Below, one piece after another: positions 7,737 to 14,357 of a stretch of DNA of 24,359 nucleotides (within the stretch, counting starts at the first letter, position 1; each line of letters opens with the position of its first letter). The position numbers and the translations under genes are program-made. The notes below the pieces were generated by a model. It saw nothing but the letters and a program-made list of their open reading frames with translations, was not told the origin of the DNA and made no database searches. Source of the stretch: an uncultured Synergistia bacterium (GTDB lineage Bacteria > Eremiobacterota > SpSt-956 > JAKJGF01); contig CALARM010000842.1 of the NCBI GenBank assembly GCA_937888925.1, forward strand, positions 1 to 24,359, written 5' to 3'.

Positions 7737-8515
7737 TGGAACACCTGATGAAGAGACTTGGCTTACCACGTATGAGAGCAGTATATCGAGAGTGGATAGA
7801 CAGAGCAGGGAAAGAAGGAATAAGTTACAGTGATTTCTTAAGAGGGTTACTGGAAGAAGAAGTGTGTGCCAGAGAAGAGAGTAAATTGAGAAGTCATATG
7901 AAGAATGCTAAATTTCCTTTTGAGAAGACACTGGAACAATTTGATTTCAAACTCCATCCTGAATTACGCAGACAGATATTCCAGAATTACCTGGAAGAGA
8001 GTTTTATAAGAGAGGGTAGGGCGCTCGTATTGGTGGGGGCTCCAGGTCTCGGGAAAACGCACTTATCTTCGGCTATAGGGATAAAAATGGTTCAAAGGGG
8101 ATTTGATGTCCGATTTATTACAGTCCAGAGGCTGGTGAACCAGGTACTTTCTTCTGAAACAGCAAAAGAGAAGGAAAAAGTCCTCCGTCCTTATCGCAAA
8201 GCTGCTCTGCTGATCTTAGATGAATTTGGGTATCTCGTTCCTGAACCGGAGACGGGCCCTGTTCTCTACGAACTTATTTCAGAGAGATATGAGAAGAAGG
8301 CCACAATAATTACCAGTAATAAGAGTCTTACTGAATGGGGTAAGATTATTCAAGACAATGCTCTTGCAAGTGCTCTCCTGGACAGACTTATGCATCACGG
8401 TGATGTATATTACCTCAAGGGAGAAAGTTACAGATTGAAGGGTAAAGAAAAGCTTTTAGGGCAACAGGAAGTTAAACCGACAGATGAGGAAGAAAAAGAC
8501 AGGGATGTTAAATAG
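7736..8515 (+). CDS. istB: IS21-family helper ATPase IstB
   Basis: 259 residues of a DnaC-like AAA+ ATPase. Walker A is GAPGLGKT (residues 101-108), Walker B is ALLILDEFGYL (D162, E163), and sensor-like TSNKSL and the arginine-bearing LLDRLMHHG follow. The start ATG overlaps the istA stop by one base, giving translational coupling. IstB forms an oligomer on target DNA and delivers it to IstA. The family identification is very secure; no defect is seen. Confidence 0.93.
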   Translation: MEHLMKRLGLPRMRAVYREWIDRAGKEGISYSDFLRGLLEEEVCAREESKLRSHMKNAKFPFEKTLEQFDFKLHPELRRQIFQNYLEESFIREGRALVLVGAPGLGKTHLSSAIGIKMVQRGFDVRFITVQRLVNQVLSSETAKEKEKVLRPYRKAALLILDEFGYLVPEPETGPVLYELISERYEKKATIITSNKSLTEWGKIIQDNALASALLDRLMHHGDVYYLKGESYRLKGKEKLLGQQEVKPTDEEEKDRDVK

Positions 8516-8981
8516 AGTTATAGCTAAAGATAAATTTAATAACTTAACTATACCGGTAGGAAATACAGAAGTATCTCTGTTCAACAACTTTACCGGGAAG
8601 AGATGTACATTTTTCAACCGGATTCCCTTATCAAGATTAGTGTCTCATCACTATAGCAGGAAGAGATGTACATTTTTCAACCGGATTCCTTTATCAAAAC
8701 TGAGAGAACAAAACTATGGTAAAAGCTCCAACATGTATTATGACAGGTGGGATATGATTAAGCATGATGAGATCACTTGTTATAAAAATACTGGATATAA
8801 TACTGCAGACAGGATAGGCGATAGAGTAGATAACGGATCTCAAAAGAGCATATACATGCTTTTACTGGATCTGATTACTAACACTTCTCCTAAAATAAGA
8901 CTGGTATATAGAATTTTAACATGTACATTTTTCAACCGGATTCCGAGAGAAAAAAATTACATTTTTCAGCAGGATTTTGCA
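8516..8981 (+). repeat. Right-end tail of the IS21-family element with four terminal repeats
   Basis: Copies of ATGTACATTTTTCAACCGG (continuing ATTCC) lie at 8603-8626, 8666-8689 and 8921-8944, and a diverged terminal copy ends at 8981 (TTACATTTTTCAGCAGG..., from 8957). The first two are embedded in a longer near-identical block that begins at GGAAGAG and ends TTATCAA. The tail between the istB stop and the element end is 466 bases, with no credible gene. Confidence 0.75.
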
Positions 8982-8986
8982 TCTTT
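8982..8986 (+). repeat. Target-site duplication TCTTT, right copy
   Basis: Matches 6118-6122 exactly and directly follows the CA end of the element. Confidence 0.85.
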
Positions 8987-9171
8987 ATGACGAAGGACAT
9001 CTTCATTATTTTACATTTCGTTCTTTAAGCAAATGCTGTCTTGAAAAAGCAGGTTTTAAAAGAGTTGAATGGTTTGGCTACGGTGGATGGAATTTAAATA
9101 AAGTACCTTATATATTATGTAAGTTATGGCCAACTCTTTTCTCAGAGATCTGTATTGTAGCATACAAATAA
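8987..9171 (+). pseudogene. SAM methyltransferase, 3' fragment
   Basis: Continues the protein begun at 5558: YDEGHLHYFTFRSL, then KAGFKRVEWFGYGGW and the final strand EICIVAYK, TAA at 9169-9171. 'DEGHLHYFT...L...L...AGF' is the usual region after the catalytic core in this methyltransferase family. The fragment has no start or ribosome-binding site of its own, so it should not be translated independently. It ends five bases before the next gene's chosen start. Confidence 0.85.
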
Positions 9172-9176
9172 TAAAG

Positions 9177-10325
9177 ATGAGTTATTTAGATAAGAAAAAG
9201 AAAGTATTCATTATACAAAAAAGCCTGGAACATTATCGCAAGCCTTTTTTTATTATGTTGGAAGAAAAGCTTTCTCAGTTTAATATTGAATTAAAATTAG
9301 TCTTTGGAGCAAAAAGTGAACAGGAAGACAGAGATTTTATGAATATAAACTGGGCATATAGAATTCATAACTATCTCATTAAAATCGGCTCTCATACCCT
9401 TTACTGGCAACCATGTTTATGGCTCTTAAAAGATGCCGATTTAATAATTGTAGAACAGGCCAGCAAATTATTATTAAATTATCTTCTTTTCATAGCTCAC
9501 ATTGCAGGAATAAAAAAACTCTGTTTCTGGGGTCATGGAAAAAATTTTCAATCACATAAAGTCAGCAGAGTCGGTGAAGTAATTAAAAATTTTATCTCAA
9601 AACGTGTTCACTGGTGGTTTGCATACAATGACCTAAGTGTAAAAATAGTAAAAGAACTTGGATATCCTGAAGAGAGGATTACATCCGTACAGAACGCTAT
9701 TGATACAAAATCCTTAATAGAAGCAAAAGAGAAAATTACTCGGAGTGCTCTGGAAAAATTGAAACAAGAGCTGAATATAAAAGGAGAGAATATCTGTATA
9801 TATTCAGGAAGTATGTATCCTGAAAAACGTCTCGATTTTTTAATTGAATCCTGTATTTATATTAAAGAAAAAGTGCCGGATTTCGAAATGATTTTTATTG
9901 GTTCAGGCTCGGATCAGGATAAAGTTAAACTTGCTTCAGAAAGATTTGAATGGATTCATTATGTGGGGCCTAAATATGACATAGATAGAGTACCTTATTT
10001 TATGATATCAAAATTATTTTTAATGCCTGGACTTGTAGGATTAGGCATTTTAGATGCCCTTACAATGGAAACCCCTATTATTACGACTAGTATATCTTAT
10101 CATTCACCGGAAATTGACTATCTAATCGATGGATTTAATGGTATAATTGTCCAGGAATCTAATGATCCTCTAATATATTCAAGACAAGTCTCATATATAT
10201 TACAGAATAATGAAAACTACAAAAAACTAATTAACGGATGTATTGAGTCTAGAGAGAAATATACTATAAAAGAAATGGCAAATCGTTTTAGTAAAGGAAT
10301 AATAAAAGCTATAAACTGTTTGTAG
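9177..10325 (+). CDS. GT4-like glycosyltransferase
   Basis: 382 residues, GT-B type. The N-terminal domain opens KKKVFIIQKSLEHYRKPFF, the typical 'H-Y-R-x-P-F' acceptor-side pattern of GT4 enzymes. The donor domain begins ICIYSGSMYPEKRLDFLIE, with FEMIFIGSGSD after it. The E-x7-E element is atypical: the region PGLVGLGILDALTMETP has the second glutamate but not the first in the usual place. ATG 9177 is chosen because the longer frame (from 9126) would run into the preceding methyltransferase; the ribosome-binding site is weak. Translation may therefore depend on coupling to the methyltransferase now broken upstream. Confidence 0.8.
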   Translation: MSYLDKKKKVFIIQKSLEHYRKPFFIMLEEKLSQFNIELKLVFGAKSEQEDRDFMNINWAYRIHNYLIKIGSHTLYWQPCLWLLKDADLIIVEQASKLLLNYLLFIAHIAGIKKLCFWGHGKNFQSHKVSRVGEVIKNFISKRVHWWFAYNDLSVKIVKELGYPEERITSVQNAIDTKSLIEAKEKITRSALEKLKQELNIKGENICIYSGSMYPEKRLDFLIESCIYIKEKVPDFEMIFIGSGSDQDKVKLASERFEWIHYVGPKYDIDRVPYFMISKLFLMPGLVGLGILDALTMETPIITTSISYHSPEIDYLIDGFNGIIVQESNDPLIYSRQVSYILQNNENYKKLINGCIESREKYTIKEMANRFSKGIIKAINCL

Positions 10326-10365
10326 TCCATATATCCCAAATTACATGCTCAAGAGGAGTATACAC

Positions 10366-11142
10366 ATGAATTGTAATATTGGAAAACAAAAAGAATGTTT
10401 TGAAAATATTTATTCAACCTCGGAAGAAAAAAAATGGAATTTCCATGATACTGATGATATATTAGTGAGATATCTTAGAGACAGAAGAATTAAAATAGCG
10501 ATAGAGCATCTAAAAAAATTAATAAAATCTCAATATAATCAATGGAATGCTTTAGTAATTTGTGGAGGAGTAGGAGGAGAAGGAACATTACTGGCAGATT
10601 TAGGATTTAATTCCGTTACAGTTTCAGATATTTCTGAAAATGCTTTAGAAATATGTAAAAAGAGAGATCCAAGGATTAAAACCATATTATTAAATGCAGA
10701 AGATTTAACAATACCGGATAATTCTTATGATTTAGTTATTGTACAGGATGGATTACATCATCTTCCTCGGCCTGCCAATGGATTCACAGAAATGCTCAGG
10801 GTGTCTAAAAAAGCTATTATTGTAATTGAACCACATAGTGGCATTATATCTAAATTATTTGGAACAATATGGGAAAAGCATGACAATACGATTAATTATG
10901 TATTTCGCTGGAATAAGTTTATTTTTAAAGAATTAACATTAAGTTATCTATTACAAAAAAATCTATATATTAAAGTCATCAGATTATGGGACCATAATTG
11001 TTTTATGATGAAAATTTCAGAAAAAGTGAGCAAAAACAACAAATTACTAAGACTTAATTTTATAAAACTGTGCTATGATATATTAAATACATTATTCTGG
11101 TGGCTTGGAAATATGATGATTGGTATTATTATAAAAAAATAA
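10366..11142 (+). CDS. Class I SAM-dependent methyltransferase
   Basis: 258 residues. Motif I region ALVICGGVGGEGTLLADLGF (glycine-rich, residues about 59-78), then VTVSDISENALEICKKR with the acidic residue after strand 2, NAEDLTIPDNSYDLVIVQDGLHH (post-I and motif II), and IVIEPHSG. I chose ATG 10366 because AGAGGAG (10352-10358) sits seven bases before it, rather than the in-frame ATG 10345. The C-terminal 90 residues end in a hydrophobic segment (LNTLFWWLGNMMIGIIIKK) that may associate with the membrane. The acceptor is unknown. Confidence 0.75.
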   Translation: MNCNIGKQKECFENIYSTSEEKKWNFHDTDDILVRYLRDRRIKIAIEHLKKLIKSQYNQWNALVICGGVGGEGTLLADLGFNSVTVSDISENALEICKKRDPRIKTILLNAEDLTIPDNSYDLVIVQDGLHHLPRPANGFTEMLRVSKKAIIVIEPHSGIISKLFGTIWEKHDNTINYVFRWNKFIFKELTLSYLLQKNLYIKVIRLWDHNCFMMKISEKVSKNNKLLRLNFIKLCYDILNTLFWWLGNMMIGIIIKK

Positions 11143-11229
11143 AATTTTAAGAAGCATAATTGGTAAATATACATCTGTATTACTATAAATGTTTTTGATA
11201 TCCCTCTGTGTCAAAATAGCTGAGACAGA

Positions 11230-11271
11230 TTCCTACCCCGAATTTAGTGTATAATGATAGGGCGGTAGGAA
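11230..11271 (+). promoter_or_regulatory. IS3-element promoter and 8-bp inverted repeat in its leader
   Basis: TTCCTACC (11230-11237) and GGTAGGAA (11264-11271) are perfect complements. Between them lies TATAAT (11250-11255), which would start transcripts near 11262. The right arm abuts the GGAG (11273-11276) of orfA. Only transcripts entering from upstream would contain both arms. Confidence 0.5.
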
Positions 11272-11283
11272 AGGAGTAAGAGT

Positions 11284-11736
11284 ATGTCAAATAATAAGAA
11301 TAAAGTAAAAGGAAACGGTAAAATGTCTCATGTTAATATATGTACAGTGCCAGATCCAGAGGTAATAGAGAGACCGATAAGAAGGAAATATCCAGCAGAG
11401 TATAAGTTGAGGATACTCCATGAAGTAGAAACATTGAAGAAACATGGAGAGATTGGAGCTCTGCTGAGGCGAGAAGGATTATATTCATCCAATATAGGTC
11501 AGTGGATCTGGCAGCGAGAGAGAGGAGAATTAGAAGGATTGAGCCCGAAGAAAAGAGGTCCAAAGGAGAAATCACCTGACGATTTAGAGAAAAGAATAAA
11601 AGAACTTGAGAGAGATAATAAAAGACTTAAAAGACGTCTTGACCATGCCGAGATGATCATAGATGTACAAAAAAAAATCTCAGAGTTGAGCGGGATACCG
11701 TTACAGAAAGTGGACAAATACGAAGAGGAAGATTGA
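11284..11736 (+). CDS. IS3-family transposase OrfA
   Basis: 150 residues. An HTH segment (RKYPAEYKLRILHEVETLKK, then GEIGALLRREGLYSSNIGQW) is followed by a charged linker with SPKKRGPKEK and a leucine-zipper-like coiled coil (DLEKRIKELERDNKRLKRRL...). The end IIDVQKKISELSGIPL is typical of an IS3 subgroup. GGAG (11273-11276) precedes ATG 11284 by seven bases. A run of nine A residues (11669-11677) in codons Q-K-K may allow a -1 shift into the orfB frame. It binds the element ends. Confidence 0.88.
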   Translation: MSNNKNKVKGNGKMSHVNICTVPDPEVIERPIRRKYPAEYKLRILHEVETLKKHGEIGALLRREGLYSSNIGQWIWQRERGELEGLSPKKRGPKEKSPDDLEKRIKELERDNKRLKRRLDHAEMIIDVQKKISELSGIPLQKVDKYEEED

Positions 11737-12581
11737 TGAATGTAGTAAAAGAGATTTCAACAGATGTAGGAGTATTAAGAGCGTGTGAAGCTCTTGGAAT
11801 ATCAAGAGCGACATATTATCGTAAATTATCTCCTGTAAAACCTGTTACTGAGTCAAAATCAAAGCACTTTCGTGCATTATCAAAACAGGAGGAGAGAGAA
11901 GTTCTTGATTGCCTTAACAGTGAGAGGTTCCAGGATAAATCTCCAGCAGAGGTATATGCCACTGTTCTGGATGAAGGTAATTACCACTGTTCTCTCTCGA
12001 CAATGTATCGAATACTCAGAAGACATAAACAGGTAAGGGAAAGAAGAAATCAACTGCAGCACCCAAATTACAAGAAACCTGAATTGCTGGCAGAGAAATC
12101 AAATCAGGTGTGGTCCTGGGATATTACAAAATTACTGGGGCCTCAGACGTGGACATATTATTACCTCTATGTGATTATGGACATTTACAGCAGGTATGTC
12201 GTGGGCTTGATGGTAGCTCATAAAGAGAATTCATCACTGGCTCAGGAGCTTATCCAGGATACCTGTAAGAAACAGAATATACAGCCAGGGCAGCTTACAG
12301 TTCATGCAGACAGAGGCTCTTCTATGACTTCAAAGGCAGTAGGATTTCTTCTTGCAGATCTTGGGATTACAAAAACTCATAGCAGGCCTCATGTATCCAA
12401 TGACAACCCTTTCTCTGAAAGTCAGTTTAAAACTCTCAAATACAGGCCGGAATTCCCGGATAGGTTTGGCAGTATTCAGGATGCCAGAGCTTTTTGTATA
12501 AATTTTTTTCAATGGTATAACTGGGAGCACTATCACAGTGGTATTGCTTTAATGATACCTGGGGTTGTTCAGTATGGATAG
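11736..12581 (+). pseudogene. IS3-family transposase OrfB, cut short by an amber codon
   Basis: 281 residues are readable: an N-terminal HTH_21-like part (ISRATYYRKL), then an rve integrase core with D129 (WSWDITKL), D192 (HADRGS) and E228 (PFSESQF), a canonical DD35E. A TAG at 12579-12581 interrupts the frame after VVQYG. The same frame then stays open to TAA 12729-12731 and encodes the expected family ending (AYEKHPERF, then AVWINPPEKL), which would give 331 residues. The catalytic triad is intact but the conserved C-terminus is missing. ATG 11736 overlaps the orfA stop by one base and follows GAGG, so reinitiation is possible. Confidence 0.8.
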
Positions 12582-12731
12582 GAAAAATCTGTTATAAAGC
12601 AGAGACAAATTGTGTTAAATACAGCTTATGAGAAACATCCGGAAAGGTTTGTGAAAAAACTTCCAACTCCACCGGAGGTGCCGGATGCGGTGTGGATAAA
12701 TCCACCGGAAAAATTACTGAAAGGAGGGTAA
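12582..12731 (+). pseudogene. OrfB C-terminal tail beyond the amber codon
   Basis: In frame with orfB and open to TAA 12729-12731. It encodes RQIVLNTAYEKHPERFVKKL and VWINPP, the usual last 50 residues of this transposase group. A single base change in codon 12579-12581 would rejoin it to orfB. Confidence 0.8.
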
Positions 12732-12795
12732 TTAATTTCGCATCGGAATCTGTCTCAAACTATTGACAATTTCCGTATTAAATAATAAGTTTCAT

Positions 12796-13668
12796 ATGAA
12801 TACTATAGCAATAATTATGACATGTCATAATCGAAAGAATAAAACGTTAAATTGCCTGGATGCGTTATTCAGACAAAAATACATAAAAAATAATAATATA
12901 AAAGTATATTTGGTAGATGATGGAAGCACTGACGGAACAGGAGAGGCAATAAAAAATTCTTTCCCCGAAGTTATAATTTTACAGGGGAGTGGAAATCTAT
13001 TCTGGAATGGTGGAATGAGACTGGCTTTTAAAAAAGCTATGAAAAAAAACTATGATTATTATTTGTGGCTTAATGATGATACATTACTTTATGAAGATAG
13101 CCTGGATAGATTATTAAAAACACATTATAAATTATCAGAGAAATATACTAAAAAAACTATAATAGTAGGCTCAACCTGCGATCCTGCTACAGGAATTCTT
13201 ACCTATGGAGGGGCTATTCATTGTAGCAGATGGCATCCTTTAAAATTTCGACTTATAAAACCATCAGATATTCCTTTAGAAATTGATGCTATGAACGGGA
13301 ACTGTGTTCTTATATCATCTGAAGTAGTTAGAATAGTAGGTAACATAGATAAAGCTTTTTCACACAGTATCGGAGATTATGACTATGCATTAAGAGCAAA
13401 ATCACTTAGTTGCTCTGTATGGCTTGCTCCTGGCTATGTAGGGACATGTGAAAGAAATAAGGTTAATCTATTTACAATGAATGTAAATATAAAAGAAAAA
13501 TTAAAAAGAATAAATCAGCCAAAAGGCTTACCTTTCATAGAATGGAAAGTTTTTGCAAAAAGACATGCAGGTATTTTATGGCCATTTTATTGTATAATGC
13601 CTTATATGAAACTAATTTTACCAGAGATAATAATTAAATTCAATAAAAATAATTTAACAAAATTGTAG
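12796..13668 (+). CDS. GT2-family glycosyltransferase
   Basis: 290 residues, GT-A fold. TIAIIMTCHNRKNKTLNCLD at the N-terminus, VYLVDDGSTDGT (UDP-sugar binding), GNLFWNGGMRLAFKKA, and LWLNDDT carrying the metal-binding acidic motif; MNGNCVLIS and SIGDYDYALRAK follow as acceptor-side and catalytic-base regions. The pattern is like rhamnosyl-type GT2 enzymes of O-antigen loci, but the sugar cannot be named. ATG 12796 is chosen because the longer frame starts inside the IS3 inverted repeat (TTG 12763). No Shine-Dalgarno is visible; the IS ends only 27 bases upstream, so the native leader has been replaced. Confidence 0.85.
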   Translation: MNTIAIIMTCHNRKNKTLNCLDALFRQKYIKNNNIKVYLVDDGSTDGTGEAIKNSFPEVIILQGSGNLFWNGGMRLAFKKAMKKNYDYYLWLNDDTLLYEDSLDRLLKTHYKLSEKYTKKTIIVGSTCDPATGILTYGGAIHCSRWHPLKFRLIKPSDIPLEIDAMNGNCVLISSEVVRIVGNIDKAFSHSIGDYDYALRAKSLSCSVWLAPGYVGTCERNKVNLFTMNVNIKEKLKRINQPKGLPFIEWKVFAKRHAGILWPFYCIMPYMKLILPEIIIKFNKNNLTKL

Positions 13669-13684
13669 ATTTAAGGAAAAGTAT

Positions 13685-14299
13685 ATGAAGTTAAATCTTG
13701 GTTGTGGTAATCAGGTAATTCAAGGATGGATTAATGTAGATTATTCTTTAGGGGCAAAATTCGCTAAAATTCCGTTATTTCGCATAATTAACAAAAAGTT
13801 GCATCTCTTTGATCTTGATTGGGATAAAAGAATTTTTATTCATAACTTAACAAAGAAGTTTCCATGGAAAAACAATACTATTGATATTATTTATAGTTCT
13901 CATACTTTAGAACATTTTACATATGAAGAAGGTTGTTTTTTTCTTACAGAATGCCATCGTATACTCAAACATAATGGTATCATCAGGATAGTAGTTCCTG
14001 ATCTACAGGTTTTTGTAAAAGAGTATATAGATGGGAAGTTATGTGCAGACCAATTTATTGCAAAACTTGGAGTATTATCTGGGAATAGTAAAAATCCTAT
14101 TAAAAATTTCCTATCCCATTTTATACAATTTCCTCATAAATGTATGTACGATACTCAGACATTACTAAACCTTTTAAATTATATAGGTTTTGATGCAGTA
14201 AGTAAAAAAGAATTTAATAGTGCTATTGAAGATATAAAACAAATAGAAAATAAAAAACGTACTGAAAAAGCTGTAATTGTAGAGGGTAGAAAAAGATGA
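13685..14299 (+). CDS. SAM-dependent methyltransferase (predicted)
   Basis: 204 residues. It opens KLNLGCGNQVIQGWINVD, in which motif I is at the very N-terminus, as in a subset of O-antigen-locus enzymes. Then come HNLTKKFPWKNNTIDIIYSSHTLEH and ECHRILKHNGIIRIVVPDL, standard for Methyltransf_11-like folds. AAGGA (13674-13678) is six bases before ATG 13685. A short C-terminal half (145-204) is charged and rich in lysine. The gene follows the GT2 gene by 16 bases, so the two are likely co-transcribed. Confidence 0.75.
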   Translation: MKLNLGCGNQVIQGWINVDYSLGAKFAKIPLFRIINKKLHLFDLDWDKRIFIHNLTKKFPWKNNTIDIIYSSHTLEHFTYEEGCFFLTECHRILKHNGIIRIVVPDLQVFVKEYIDGKLCADQFIAKLGVLSGNSKNPIKNFLSHFIQFPHKCMYDTQTLLNLLNYIGFDAVSKKEFNSAIEDIKQIENKKRTEKAVIVEGRKR

Positions 14300-14357
14300 A
14301 ACATATTCCCAATATATCCATTGGATTTATAAGCTTTTTACAATGGAGTAATTAATT

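Larger units (their letters stand above)
6123..8981 (+). mobile_element. Complete IS21-family insertion sequence (2859 bp)
   Basis: The ends are TGTAAAATCC at 6123 and GGATTTTGCA ending at 8981, an inverted repeat with the TG...CA termini of IS21 elements. The element carries istA and istB overlapping by one base, and several subterminal copies of a repeat containing the palindrome ATGTACAT at both ends. It is flanked by TCTTT duplications. It lies in the same orientation as the polysaccharide genes and sits inside a methyltransferase gene. Both genes are intact, so it is likely to be active. Its base composition is visibly less AT-rich than that of the surrounding cluster. Confidence 0.92.
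11209..12768 (+). mobile_element. IS3-family insertion sequence (about 1560 bp), probably inactivated
   Basis: Imperfect terminal inverted repeats: left 11209-11233 begins TGTCAAAATAGCTGAGACAG, right 12745-12768 ends CTCAAACTATTGACA; the inner GAGACAGATTCC is identical in both. Two transposase frames (orfA, orfB) lie inside. I see no target duplication (flanks CTG and ATT), so the ends may be off by a few bases or a flank has changed. The amber codon in orfB suggests the copy is no longer autonomous. It sits between two cluster genes and breaks neither coding region. Confidence 0.85.

Noticed and set aside
8484..8990. 168-codon open frame after istB, reading C-T-F-F-N-R-I-P three times
   Set aside because: The repeated peptide is a by-product of reading through the terminal repeats of the IS21 element; there is no ribosome-binding site and it overlaps the istB end and the right terminus.
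9126..9176. Upstream start for the GT4-like gene at 9126
   Set aside because: It would overlap the methyltransferase 3' end in another frame and add residues unlike the family; ATG 9177 gives the usual N-terminus.
11261..11270. GGCGGTAGGA resembles the ops/RfaH element GGCGGTAG found in polysaccharide operon leaders
   Set aside because: It lies inside the IS3 element as the right arm of its leader inverted repeat, and the bases after GGCGGTAG do not match the ops consensus.
12579..12581. TAG recoded as an amino acid in this organism
   Set aside because: Other genes here end with TAG (for example at 1811 and 10325) at positions that give normal protein ends.
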